Positions 9,103-18,107 of a stretch of 64,000 bases of DNA are shown piece after piece. The position numbers were made by a program, and so were the translations under genes. Location of the stretch: the NCBI RefSeq assembly GCF_900107635.1, contig NZ_FNRD01000002.1, forward strand, positions 62,001-126,000, given 5' to 3'. The stretch's first letter is position 1; the number at the start of each line of letters is the position of its first letter. The DNA is from Flavobacterium gillisiae. GTDB taxonomy: Bacteria; Bacteroidota; Bacteroidia; Flavobacteriales; Flavobacteriaceae. The notes beneath the pieces are model-generated. The model searched no databases. It was not told the DNA's origin and saw only the letters and a list, made by a program, of their open reading frames with translations.

Positions 9103-12100
9103 TTAATTAGCGATATAAATCCACCCTTGTAAGTCAATTGAACCGTCTCCACCTAAATCTACTTGATAAAAATAAGAGCCTGCAGCTACAATTTCCCCAG
9201 TGTTTTTGTACGTTCCGTCCCAAAGATTTTTGTAATCTCTAGAGAAAAACACTTCAGCAGCTGTTTTATTAAAAACTCTAACCTGAGTATTTGGATAATT
9301 TTCAATATTCTTAATAAACCATGTGTCATTTATACCATCCCCGTTTGGAGAAAAACCTTGAGCTACCTTAACTTGTTCTTCCTCAATACAGATATCACCA
9401 ATACCATCGTTGTTTTTATCTTCTTGATTTGGATTATAAAACTCTGGACAATTGTCAACATCATCATTTATACCATCAAAATCATGATCGTTATTAAATA
9501 TCTCGATTGTAAACGTTAGCTTTTGAGATCCTACTGAATTCGTTGCAGTAACTGTATAACTAACTGGCCCAGTTTCTACAGTTGGTTTCCCAGCAATTGA
9601 ACCTGAAGCAGCATCAAAGCTCAGTCCTTTTGGCATTATTGGACTGATACTATATGTTGGTAATGGATCTGCTGTTACGGTAGGTGTTACTGATTTTATA
9701 TCTTTATTTATTTCGAATCGTAAATTGCCTCCATAATTCAAATTCGTTGGTGCCATTGTAATTGGTCCTGTTATTGGTGCCGCTCCAAAAGCTACATCAT
9801 CAAAGTAATACGTCTTCTCTCCTGCTGTTGCTCCTGTTACTCCAAAATTGAAGAAAATAGATGCTTTATCATATACAAAAGCTAAATTCAATGCAGCAGT
9901 TCCTGTCGCTTGATTGGCAAAATTAAATTCTAATGTTTGCCATCCTGATGCTGTAGTTACTGTTGCTTCTGTTTCTACTGTATGCGTGTTGTCATTGTGA
10001 TCCTCAACTTTCAAGCGAACTTTGATTCCCGCAGTTGGTGACCAAACTCTAACATTCATCTTGGTTGCTGATGCTGTAAATGGTATCGCACTACTAAATC
10101 CTAATCCTGCAGCTGCTGAAATCGTTGTCCCCGCCCAAAGCTCAGCCGCAGCTGATTTTACTACTTTAGCTACTTTATTTGTTGATAAAGTTGGATCAAC
10201 AACTACTGTTGAAGCTTCTGCTCCTCCAAATCCGATTAATCCATAGTCTACCGTAGCACTATCAAATGTAAGTGGCAAACTCATTTGTGTTAACGAAGTT
10301 CCTCCTCCAGAAACTGCTGATTGGATTACATCATCAAATAAATAAGTTGATGTAGCACTTCCGTCTCCTGCTGTTCCTAAATCAAATATGAAAATTATAT
10401 TGTCATTTAAATTATTTACTCCAGCTACTCCAGTAAAATCAAAACTCAATTCTTGCCAAGCATTTGCTGCTGTAACTCCTACTGATTCTTTTTCGAATGC
10501 TGCTCCAGCTCCTTCAAATTTTAATAAAAGTTTTTTACCCGCAACTGGAGACCAAACTTTTATCTTAATTAGTTTCTTTGTTGAAAAATCAACTGCTGAT
10601 GCCATTACTATTTTAGCACCTGCCCATGGTTGACCTGCGCCTTTTACCATTTGAGCAACAGTAGCACTTGTGTTTATTCCTGTGCTATGAGGATTAGCAA
10701 TTTTTGTTACTGCACCTCCGTCAAAACCTACAAACGAATAAGCAATCGTTGAAGATTCAAAATCCATTGGTAATGTAGGGGCAGTACTTGTTCCTGTTGT
10801 TGGTGCCGCTCCAAAAGCTACATCATCAAAATAATACGTCTTCTCTCCTGCTGTTGCTCCTGTTACTCCAAAATTGAAGAAAATAGATGCTTTATCATAT
10901 ACAAAAGCTAAATTCAATGCAGCAGTTCCTGTCGCTTGATTAGCAAAATTAAATTCTAATGTTTGCCATCCTGATGCTGTAGTTACTGTTGCTTCTGTTT
11001 CTACCGTATGCGTGTTGTCATTGTGATCCTCAACTTTCAAGCGAACTTTGATTCCCGCAGTTGGTGACCACACTCTAACATTCATCTTGGTTGCTGATGC
11101 TGTAAATGGTATCGCACTACTAAATCCTAATCCTGCAGCTGCTGAAATCGTTGTTCCTGCCCAAAGCTCAGCCGCAGCTGATTTTACTACTTTAGCTACT
11201 TTATTTGTTGATAAAGTTGGATCAACAACTACTGTTGAAGCTTCTGCTCCTCCAAATCCGATTAATCCATAGTCTACCGTCGCACTATCAAATGTAAGTG
11301 GCAAACTCATTTGTGTTAACGAAGTTCCTCCTCCAGAAACTGCTGATTGGATTACATCATCAAATAAATAAGTTGATGTAGCACTTCCGTCTCCTGCTGT
11401 TCCTAAATCAAATATGAAAATTATATTGTCATTTAAATTATTTACTCCAGCTACTCCAGTAAAATCAAAACTCAATTCTTGCCAAGCATTCGCTGCTGTA
11501 ACTCCTACTGATTCTTTTTCGAATGCTGCTCCAGCTCCTTCAAATTTTAATAAAAGTTTTTTACCCGCAACTGGAGACCAAACTTTTATCTTAATTAGTT
11601 TCTTTGTTGAAAAATCAACTGCTGATGCCATTACTATTTTAGCACCTGCCCATGGTTGACCTGCGCCTTTTACCATTTGAGCAACAGTAGCACTTGTGTT
11701 TATTCCTGTGCTATGAGGATTAGCAATTTTTGTTACTGCACCTCCGTCAAAACCTACAAACGAATAAGCAATCGTTGAAGATTCAAAATCCATTGGTAAT
11801 GTAGGGGCAGTACTTGTTGTACTTCCACCTGTCGTTCCCGATTTTGCAGAAAAAGTTATATTGTCAAAATAACAAACGTTCTCTGTAGTTCTTGCCTGAA
11901 AGTCAGGAAAAACTATTATTTGATCAATAATCCCTGTCGCACCTTTACCAATACTTCCTGACATGTCGAATGTTAATTCTTCCCACTCATTAATTTTGGT
12001 GTTTTTTACTTTAACCTCTGGTTGTGCTTCACCATTCGATTCGGCAAACTTTATTCCCACATCACTAATGATGGGTTTGTATACCATTACTTTAACAATA

Positions 12101-12408
12101 CAATTACTAAGGCTAAAGGTAAAGCTACCAATACCATTTACACCCGATGCATGCGCAGATTCACATCCTGCATATGGTGCTGCTCCAGCAGCTGTAGACA
12201 AAGCAGTAAATTTACCTACTGTTCCAGAAGTATTAATTCCCGTTTTAAATGGATTTGCTACTTTCTCATATCCTAATCCACCACCGTTTTCAAAACTAGC
12301 AAAAGACCAGGTAGATCCATTTTCTCCAGACTCAAATGAAATAGGTGCATTTTGTGAAAATCCTATTGCAAATAAAAGAAGGAAAAAAGTTAAAGTAATT
12401 TTTTTCAT
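9103..12408 (-). CDS. Large T9SS substrate with tandem carbohydrate-binding-like domains and type B C-terminal signal
   Basis: The 1101-residue secreted protein has a signal peptide (MKKITLTFFLLLFAIGFSQ). An N-terminal beta-sandwich module follows (about 20-190), then two identical 342-residue units (about 197-538 and 539-880). Each unit holds two related modules beginning DFESSTIAYSFVGFDGG and TFDSATVDYGLIGFGG. After them come an Ig-like segment (about 881-970), one thrombospondin type 3 calcium-binding stretch (DHDFDGINDDVDNC) and a type B sorting domain (QGFSPNGDGINDTWFI, about 1016-1101). The modules resemble carbohydrate-binding sandwiches ending in YYFDDV. It is probably a cell-surface adhesin or glycan binder exported with the adjacent PorP/SprF protein; the ligand is unknown. 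No catalytic domain is visible. Confidence 0.88.
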   Translation of the reverse strand: MKKITLTFFLLLFAIGFSQNAPISFESGENGSTWSFASFENGGGLGYEKVANPFKTGINTSGTVGKFTALSTAAGAAPYAGCESAHASGVNGIGSFTFSLSNCIVKVMVYKPIISDVGIKFAESNGEAQPEVKVKNTKINEWEELTFDMSGSIGKGATGIIDQIIVFPDFQARTTENVCYFDNITFSAKSGTTGGSTTSTAPTLPMDFESSTIAYSFVGFDGGAVTKIANPHSTGINTSATVAQMVKGAGQPWAGAKIVMASAVDFSTKKLIKIKVWSPVAGKKLLLKFEGAGAAFEKESVGVTAANAWQELSFDFTGVAGVNNLNDNIIFIFDLGTAGDGSATSTYLFDDVIQSAVSGGGTSLTQMSLPLTFDSATVDYGLIGFGGAEASTVVVDPTLSTNKVAKVVKSAAAELWAGTTISAAAGLGFSSAIPFTASATKMNVRVWSPTAGIKVRLKVEDHNDNTHTVETEATVTTASGWQTLEFNFANQATGTAALNLAFVYDKASIFFNFGVTGATAGEKTYYFDDVAFGAAPTTGTSTAPTLPMDFESSTIAYSFVGFDGGAVTKIANPHSTGINTSATVAQMVKGAGQPWAGAKIVMASAVDFSTKKLIKIKVWSPVAGKKLLLKFEGAGAAFEKESVGVTAANAWQELSFDFTGVAGVNNLNDNIIFIFDLGTAGDGSATSTYLFDDVIQSAVSGGGTSLTQMSLPLTFDSATVDYGLIGFGGAEASTVVVDPTLSTNKVAKVVKSAAAELWAGTTISAAAGLGFSSAIPFTASATKMNVRVWSPTAGIKVRLKVEDHNDNTHTVETEATVTTASGWQTLEFNFANQATGTAALNLAFVYDKASIFFNFGVTGATAGEKTYYFDDVAFGAAPITGPITMAPTNLNYGGNLRFEINKDIKSVTPTVTADPLPTYSISPIMPKGLSFDAASGSIAGKPTVETGPVSYTVTATNSVGSQKLTFTIEIFNNDHDFDGINDDVDNCPEFYNPNQEDKNNDGIGDICIEEEQVKVAQGFSPNGDGINDTWFIKNIENYPNTQVRVFNKTAAEVFFSRDYKNLWDGTYKNTGEIVAAGSYFYQVDLGGDGSIDLQGWIYIAN
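9775..10792 (-). repeat. 1026-bp tandem repeat, copy encoding the second protein unit
   Basis: This block aligns without gaps to 10801-11818 with 8 mismatches in 1018 positions. The two encoded protein segments look identical, so all eight differences are synonymous. The period is 1026 bp (342 codons). The differences lie in the left two thirds; from about 10466 to the end I see none. Confidence 0.95.
10801..11818 (-). repeat. 1026-bp tandem repeat, copy encoding the first protein unit
   Basis: This is the direct tandem partner of 9775-10792. It encodes the N-terminal of the two identical 342-residue units of the surface protein. Confidence 0.95.
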
Positions 12409-12784
12409 AATATTAGTTGTTTAATTATTCTCAAATCTATGAATCTATTGTGCTCACTTTCTTGAAATTGCGTATCGAAAAACCATACAACAATGAGATT
12501 AAAAAACTGTTACTTAAACACTATAAATAAAGGTATAACCCGCAGTTAACGAATTCTGAAATAGAGATTTTGCAGTTGATATTTCAGTTTATGTTGTGGT
12601 GATGTATAGGTAAATAGTAAATACTTATTAAAATGAAGTTAGCATATATCTATCTTTTTAAGCTTAAAAAAATAAAATCAATAAAAAAAACCGTAAAAAA
12701 TTACATTAATACTACTGGCCAAACAAAAAAAATCCCTTGTCGTATTATTATAAATAAGGGACTTTAAATAAATTTGAGACTTAA
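12409..12784. other. Gene-poor spacer upstream of the T9SS operon
   Basis: No gene is visible. A minus-strand TAGATTTG at 12432-12439 could be the -7 element of the T9SS operon, 24 nt before its start. The hairpin TCCCTT/AAGGGA at 12733-12761, with a T run after it on the minus strand, looks like an orphan terminator because no minus-strand gene now precedes it. Confidence 0.4.
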
Positions 12785-12840
12785 GTTATCTATTACCCAA
12801 AAACTCTCTAAGAATTGTTCCCCAAAGACAATTCTATTGG

Positions 12841-12981
12841 GTGATTTTTGATTTGTCACATATAAACGAAGTATTAATTCAACACAAGTCTAAACCAGTT
12901 CACGGAATCATTGGTGCCGATGTATTGTTGAAGGGCAAGGCAATTGTAGATTATGCAAATTATTTCTTATATTTACAATAG
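12841..12981 (+). pseudogene. 5'-truncated copy of the aspartyl protease gene
   Basis: The 47 codons read VIFDLSHINEVLIQHKSK, then PVHGIIGADVLLKGKAIVDY, and end ANYFLYLQ with a stop. This matches the last third of the protease at 7614-8054. At DNA level 54 consecutive bases are identical (7944-7997 with 12874-12927), followed by scattered changes and a 3-bp deletion near the end. The catalytic DTG half is missing and no start is available, so it is a gene fragment. It has the same orientation as the intact gene and lies on the other side of the T9SS cassette. Confidence 0.93.
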
Positions 12982-13009
12982 GACCTTAATCATCAATATA
13001 TTATGAAAC

Positions 13010-13753
13010 ATGAAAAATATTACTTCAAAAATTACTCCATTGATAGCACTTCTACTATTTTCTTGTACTCCCGATAGCATCATCGACGAAAATTCAAACG
13101 CACAGACCAACTCAGATAATCTTTTTTCTAAACCTTCGAGGGTTAGTAATACAGTTTGGGATTTTAATGACTTAAGCTTATGGGAAGATGCATCACTAAA
13201 CGGACTAGCAAATTACAGTATTGAAAATGGCAGTTTAAACATTTTTACTTCACCAGATACCTGGGAAAGAACCAAGGTCAAAACTATTTCAACTTATGGA
13301 GAAGGAACTTATACTTGGAAGGTATACGTTCCTGAAATGGGAGTTGGCGACAAGGCAAGTATCGGCGCTTTTTTATATTCTAACGACACGCACGAGATTG
13401 ACTTTGAAATAGGATATGGTACTCAAAGCAAACGAACTGCATTAAACGCGCAAGCTGACGACCTTATCGTATACATGACTTCTCAGGGAAACCCATACCA
13501 TTCTGAACAAGTTAAGATTAAAAGAGAAGCATGGTACACATTAACAATTGATTTGAAATTCAACACCAAAAAGCGCTATGTCGCCAATTGGAAAATAAAT
13601 GATGTTATTAAATCTACTACAGAGCTTAATTATGGCAAGAATACAAAGTTCAAAATCTTTTGTAGCGTCGAAAATCTGCATTTTATAGGAGATCACATTC
13701 CTGCAAACCAAAACTATGCTCTTTTTGATTCTGTAGAATTTAAAGGAAACTAA
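13010..13753 (+). CDS. GH16-like concanavalin-fold lipoprotein
   Basis: The signal sequence ends in a lipobox (LLFSC, cysteine 19), so this is a lipoprotein. The 247-residue body looks like a jelly-roll of the glycoside hydrolase 16 type. EIDFE at 129-133 matches the family's catalytic pattern E-[ILV]-D-x-E, which supplies nucleophile and acid/base, and the preceding GTYTWKVYVPEMG is similar to GH16 enzymes. It may cleave a beta-glucan or a similar polysaccharide at the cell surface; the substrate cannot be inferred. It sits alone between the protease fragment and sucB. It could instead be a binding protein with the same fold. Confidence 0.7.
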   Translation: MKNITSKITPLIALLLFSCTPDSIIDENSNAQTNSDNLFSKPSRVSNTVWDFNDLSLWEDASLNGLANYSIENGSLNIFTSPDTWERTKVKTISTYGEGTYTWKVYVPEMGVGDKASIGAFLYSNDTHEIDFEIGYGTQSKRTALNAQADDLIVYMTSQGNPYHSEQVKIKREAWYTLTIDLKFNTKKRYVANWKINDVIKSTTELNYGKNTKFKIFCSVENLHFIGDHIPANQNYALFDSVEFKGN

Positions 13754-13800
13754 AAAAAATAATTTAGTAATTAACTTTCTAAAAGCTCAAACTAAAAAAC

Positions 13801-13828
13801 AGAAAAGCCTCATCACTGAGGCTTTTCT
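13801..13828. terminator. Bidirectional terminator
   Basis: The stem AGAAAAGCCTCA / TGAGGCTTTTCT with loop TCAC lies between the convergent lipoprotein and sucB genes. A and T tracts on both sides allow it to work in both directions. Confidence 0.85.
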
Positions 13829-13848
13829 TATATCTATTCAATCTAAAA

Positions 13849-15066
13849 TTATAGTTCGAATGCTTTCTTAGGATTATTGTCCAATAATAATTCCATTGGG
13901 TTTTCTAAAGCTTCTTTAACAGCAACTAAGAAACCAACAGACTCACGACCGTCGATAATTCTATGATCATATGAAAGTGCCACATACATCATTGGGTGAA
14001 TTTCCACTTTACCGTTTACGGCAATTGGACGCTCGATAATGTTGTGCATTCCTAGAATTCCTGATTGTGGAGGATTGATAATAGGTGTAGACAACATAGA
14101 ACCAAATACACCACCATTAGTGATAGTAAAAGTTCCACCAGTCATATCATCAACAGTAATTTGTCCATCACGTGCTCTAATCGCTAATCTTTTGATATCT
14201 GCTTCTACACCACGGAAAGTTAAATTCTCTGCGTTACGAACAACAGGAACCATTAATCCTTTTGGCCCAGACACTGCGATTGAAATATCACAGAAATCGT
14301 AAGCAATTTTATAATCACCATCCATCATCGAGTTAACATCTGGATATAACTTTAATGCTCTTGTAACCGCTTTTGTAAAGAAAGACATGTATCCTAAACC
14401 AACGCCTGCGTGTTTTGCTTTGAATGCTTCTTTGTACTCGTTACGAATCAAGTTGATAGGCGTCATGTTTACTTCGTTGAAAGTAGTCAACATAGCCGTT
14501 TCGTTTTTGGCAGCCACTAAACGTTCTGCTACTTTACGGCGCAACATTGATAATTTTGTACGCTCAGATCCACGGCTTCCTCCTGTAGGAGTTCCCATAG
14601 ATGGCGTAGCATTTACAGCATCATCTTTAGTGATCCTACCGTCTTTACCAGTTCCTGTAACAGATGCTGGAGCGATATTTTTTTCGTCTAATATTTTTCT
14701 TGCTGCTGGAGATGGTGTTCCTGAAGCATATGTTGCCGCTGGTGCTGCTGCTACTGGAGCCGGAGCCGCTTTTAGCGCTTCAGCAACCGGTGCTGCTGCT
14801 GGCGCAGGAGCAGAACCTTCTGGCTTAGCTGCAGCTGTATCAATTAAGCAAACTACTGCTCCTACTGCTACTGCATCACCTTCTTCTGCTTTTAATGTGA
14901 TAATCCCACTAGCTTCCGCAGGTAATTCCAAAGTTGCTTTATCAGAGTCAACCTCAGCAATTGCTTGGTCTTTCTCTACATAATCTCCGTCTTGAACTAA
15001 CCAAGTTGCAATTTCAACTTCCTTTATAGATTCCCCTGGTGATGGGACTTTCATTTCTAAAATCAT
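13849..15066 (-). CDS. sucB: Dihydrolipoyl succinyltransferase (2-oxoglutarate dehydrogenase E2)
   Basis: This 405-residue E2 core of the 2-oxoglutarate dehydrogenase complex transfers the succinyl group to CoA in the TCA cycle. The lipoyl domain (1-77) has its acceptor lysine K43 in DSDKATLEL. An Ala/Pro-rich linker (about 80-112) leads to a peripheral subunit-binding domain (about 115-150, [12 protein letters not shown]). The catalytic domain ends with the HxxxD motif (H368, D372 in SYDHRIIDG). It lies downstream of sucA on the same strand, with a hairpin element in the 157-bp gap. Confidence 0.96.
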   Translation of the reverse strand: MILEMKVPSPGESIKEVEIATWLVQDGDYVEKDQAIAEVDSDKATLELPAEASGIITLKAEEGDAVAVGAVVCLIDTAAAKPEGSAPAPAAAPVAEALKAAPAPVAAAPAATYASGTPSPAARKILDEKNIAPASVTGTGKDGRITKDDAVNATPSMGTPTGGSRGSERTKLSMLRRKVAERLVAAKNETAMLTTFNEVNMTPINLIRNEYKEAFKAKHAGVGLGYMSFFTKAVTRALKLYPDVNSMMDGDYKIAYDFCDISIAVSGPKGLMVPVVRNAENLTFRGVEADIKRLAIRARDGQITVDDMTGGTFTITNGGVFGSMLSTPIINPPQSGILGMHNIIERPIAVNGKVEIHPMMYVALSYDHRIIDGRESVGFLVAVKEALENPMELLLDNNPKKAFEL

Positions 15067-15146
15067 CTTGTATAATTTTTAAATTATGAATTTTATTGTT
15101 TGAATTGTTTTAGCAACAATTACTGTTTGTTTTGTGTTTGTATTTT

Positions 15147-15223
15147 TAGCCCTGATGGTAGCGGCATCCTTTTTATTTTTTCTTTAAAAATAAAAAGATA
15201 CAGCGGACAGCAGGAAATAGCTT
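15147..15223 (+). repeat. Dispersed extragenic hairpin element, copy 1
   Basis: The 77-bp element starts TAGCCCTGAT and ends CAGGAAATAGCTTC, with an inner 12-bp stem (15169-15180 with 15186-15197, loop TCTTT). It shares both arms, but not the inner stem sequence, with 38737-38812. It abuts the sucA stop codon and, in the orientation given, is antisense to the sucA-sucB transcript. Confidence 0.85.
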
Positions 15224-18001
15224 CTAAGAATTAAATAAATCTTTGTCAAAAACCATTCTTATTGCATCTGCCTGACGGCGTTTTGCTCTTGTAGAACTTC
15301 CAGCAGCTGATGCAGAATACGCTTTTAACGACGCTAATCTCCATTTAACTAAATTAAAATTCATTAACATAAAGCTGTATGCCCCCATATTTTTCGGCTC
15401 TTCTTGCGCCCAAACGTAATCGTCAACATTTGGATATAGTGCAATAATTGCTTTTAACTGCTCTACTGGTAATGGGAATAATTGTTCTATTCTTACTACT
15501 GCTACATCGTTACGTCCGTTTTTCTCTCTTTCAGCTGTAATGTCATAATAGAATTTACCTGTACAGAAAACTAATGATTTTACATCCGCTTTGTTTACGG
15601 TATCATCATCGATCGTTTCTTGGAAACTTCCGTTTTCTAATTCTTCAATCGTAGATACACATCGTGGATCACGCAACAAACTCTTAGGTGTAAACACGAT
15701 AAGTGGCTTGCGGAATTTCGTTTTCATTTGTCTTCTCAACAAGTGAAAGAAGTTGGCAGGCGTTGTACAATCGGCAACAAACATATTTTGTCTTGCACAA
15801 AGTTGTAAGTAACGCTCCATTCTTCCTGAGGAATGTTCAGCTCCTTGTCCTTCATATCCGTGAGGTAATAATAGAACAATTCCGTTTTGGTTGTTCCATT
15901 TGTCTTCTCCACAAGAGATGTATTGGTCAATCATAATTTGGGCTCCATTACTGAAATCTCCAAATTGTGCTTCCCATATTGTCAATGTATTTGGGTTTGC
16001 TAATGCATATCCATAATCAAATCCAAGAACTCCATATTCAGACAATAGTGAGTTAAAAATATTGAAATTACCTTTTTTCCCCTCTAGTCTACTTATTAAT
16101 GTTACTTCTTCTTCAGAGTCTTCTACTTTTACCACCGCATGACGGTGAGAAAAAGTTCCGCGTTCTACATCCTGTCCAGATATACGAACATCAAATCCTT
16201 CTTGTAACAATGACCCATAAGCTAAATGCTCAGCCATTCCCCAATCCAACTTGTTTGTTTCGAAAAACATTGTCTTTCTGTCGTTGATTAACTTTTGGAT
16301 TTTGTTGATAAACTTTTTATCCGTTGGCAAATTACAAACAGCATCAGCAACTTGCGTCAACCCTACTCTTGAGTAAGAAGTATCAACATTTTGAAGCATT
16401 TGTACATCCGTAACCTGCTCAAAACCTAACCATTCATTTTTCATAAATGGAGTAATGATTGTTAAGGCTTTCTTACGAGAGGCCTCTAAATTCATTTCTA
16501 GATCAGACTTGTATTCTTTTTCAAGTTCTTTTACATAAGTAGCATCAATTACACCTTCTGCAATTAATTTCTCCGCATAAAGATCTCTAGGATTTTTATG
16601 TTTTGCTATGATTTTATATAATACTGGTTGTGTAAAACGAGGTTCATCTCCTTCGTTATGACCGTATTTTCTATAACCTAGTAAGTCAATAAATACATCA
16701 CGTCCAAATTGCATTCTGAAATCTAATGCAAAAGACATAGCGTGTACTACTGCTTCAGGATCATCCGCATTTACGTGCAATACTGGTGACAAAGTTACTT
16801 TGGCTACATCAGTACAATAAGTTGAAGAACGTGCATCTAAGTAATTAGTAGTAAAACCAACTTGGTTATTAATTACGATATGAATCGTTCCACCCGTTTT
16901 GTAACCGTCAAGTTGTGCCATTTGGATAATTTCATAAAGAATACCTTGTCCTGCAATCGCAGCATCACCGTGAACGGCGATAGGCAATACTTTAGAAAAA
17001 TCATTAGGGAAATATTTATCTTGTTTCGCTCTTGTAATTCCTTCGATTACTGCACCTACTGTTTCAAGGTGTGAAGGATTTGGAGCTAAATTGATATTAA
17101 TTTTCTTTCCTGTGCTTGTTATTTTGTCTGCTGTTAAACCAAGGTGGTACTTAACATCCCCGTCAAAATACTCTTGATCGTAATCTTTACCGTCAAACTC
17201 TCCAAAAATATCTTGCGTAGATTTTCCGAATATGTTTGCCAATATGTTCAAACGACCACGGTGAGCCATTCCCATTACAAATTGTTCCACTCCCATTTCG
17301 GCAGCTTTTTCAATTAAAGTATCAAGGGCTGGAATTATCGATTCTCCACCTTCTAGTGAAAAACGTTTTTGACCAACATATTTAGTATGTAAGAAGTTCT
17401 CGAAAGAAACTGCTTCATTTAATTTATTCAGGATTGATTTCTTTTGATCAATTGAAAAATTAGGTTGATTATCATTCACCCCTAATTTATCTTGTATCCA
17501 TTGAACAATCTCTGGTTTTCTGATGTACATATATTCAACACCAATATGTTGACAATATATTGTATCCAGATGTTTTATAATTTCAGTAAGTGTAGAAGGT
17601 ACTTTACCTACTATTTTACCTGCATCAAAAACAGTATTTAAATCCGCTGATGAAAGTCCAAAATTAGTGATATCAAGTGAAGGTTCAAAAACCCTTCTGT
17701 CTCTTACGGGATTCGTTTTTGTAAACAAATGTCCACGAGTACGGTATCCTTCAATCAGTTTTAATACATTAAATTCTTTATGAAGTTTTTGCGAAATTTG
17801 ATCATAGTCCAAATTTCCAGCAGAAGAGCTGGCAGGGCTTTGTACTGGGTTTTCCCCATTGTAAGTTTCCATACCAAAGTCGAAACCTTGAAAGAAACTT
17901 CTCCAACTTGGCTCTACGCTATCTGGGTTATCTAGGTACTGATCGTATAATTGTGCGAAAAATTCTGTATGTGCTGCGTTTAGAAATGAAAACCTATCCA
18001 T
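15224..18001 (-). CDS. sucA: 2-oxoglutarate dehydrogenase E1 component
   Basis: This thiamine-diphosphate enzyme decarboxylates 2-oxoglutarate and passes the succinyl group to the lipoyl arm of SucB. The 925-residue length and N-terminus FLNAAHTEFFAQLYDQYLDN fit the OdhA/SucA family, as do the motifs GMAHRGRLN, VHGDAAIAGQG and, in the C-terminal half, EGQGAEHSSGR. The frame continues upstream to 18049, but MDRFSFLN at 18001 is the family start and is preceded by a -7 promoter element at a suitable distance. It is the first gene of the sucA-sucB unit. Confidence 0.96.
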   Translation of the reverse strand: MDRFSFLNAAHTEFFAQLYDQYLDNPDSVEPSWRSFFQGFDFGMETYNGENPVQSPASSSAGNLDYDQISQKLHKEFNVLKLIEGYRTRGHLFTKTNPVRDRRVFEPSLDITNFGLSSADLNTVFDAGKIVGKVPSTLTEIIKHLDTIYCQHIGVEYMYIRKPEIVQWIQDKLGVNDNQPNFSIDQKKSILNKLNEAVSFENFLHTKYVGQKRFSLEGGESIIPALDTLIEKAAEMGVEQFVMGMAHRGRLNILANIFGKSTQDIFGEFDGKDYDQEYFDGDVKYHLGLTADKITSTGKKININLAPNPSHLETVGAVIEGITRAKQDKYFPNDFSKVLPIAVHGDAAIAGQGILYEIIQMAQLDGYKTGGTIHIVINNQVGFTTNYLDARSSTYCTDVAKVTLSPVLHVNADDPEAVVHAMSFALDFRMQFGRDVFIDLLGYRKYGHNEGDEPRFTQPVLYKIIAKHKNPRDLYAEKLIAEGVIDATYVKELEKEYKSDLEMNLEASRKKALTIITPFMKNEWLGFEQVTDVQMLQNVDTSYSRVGLTQVADAVCNLPTDKKFINKIQKLINDRKTMFFETNKLDWGMAEHLAYGSLLQEGFDVRISGQDVERGTFSHRHAVVKVEDSEEEVTLISRLEGKKGNFNIFNSLLSEYGVLGFDYGYALANPNTLTIWEAQFGDFSNGAQIMIDQYISCGEDKWNNQNGIVLLLPHGYEGQGAEHSSGRMERYLQLCARQNMFVADCTTPANFFHLLRRQMKTKFRKPLIVFTPKSLLRDPRCVSTIEELENGSFQETIDDDTVNKADVKSLVFCTGKFYYDITAEREKNGRNDVAVVRIEQLFPLPVEQLKAIIALYPNVDDYVWAQEEPKNMGAYSFMLMNFNLVKWRLASLKAYSASAAGSSTRAKRRQADAIRMVFDKDLFNS

Positions 18002-18038
18002 AATATTAGTGAATATACTTTTTGTTAAAATAGTTTCG

Positions 18039-18046
18039 CAAAAGTA
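18039..18046 (-). promoter_or_regulatory. -7 promoter element for sucA
   Basis: On the minus strand this reads TACTTTTG, a TAnnTTTG match, 38 nt before the chosen sucA start. A clear -33 element is not visible. Confidence 0.5.
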
Positions 18047-18107
18047 CAATAATCCGCTAAATTTATATTTACTTTTATATATTAATATGTTAAAATATTA
18101 GATACTT

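Noticed and set aside
10022..11659. Pairs of long open frames on the plus strand within the tandem repeat.
   Set aside because: They are antisense shadows of the repeated surface-protein gene. They occur twice only because the repeat occurs twice, and their composition does not resemble real genes.
9775..11818. Could the long direct repeat be a CRISPR or an insertion sequence?
   Set aside because: There are no short regularly spaced repeats, no terminal inverted repeats and no transposase. It is an in-frame coding duplication.
14387..14983. A 198-codon Ala/Ser-rich open frame opposite sucB.
   Set aside because: It mirrors the Ala/Pro-rich linker and conserved domains of sucB and has no promoter or signal of its own.
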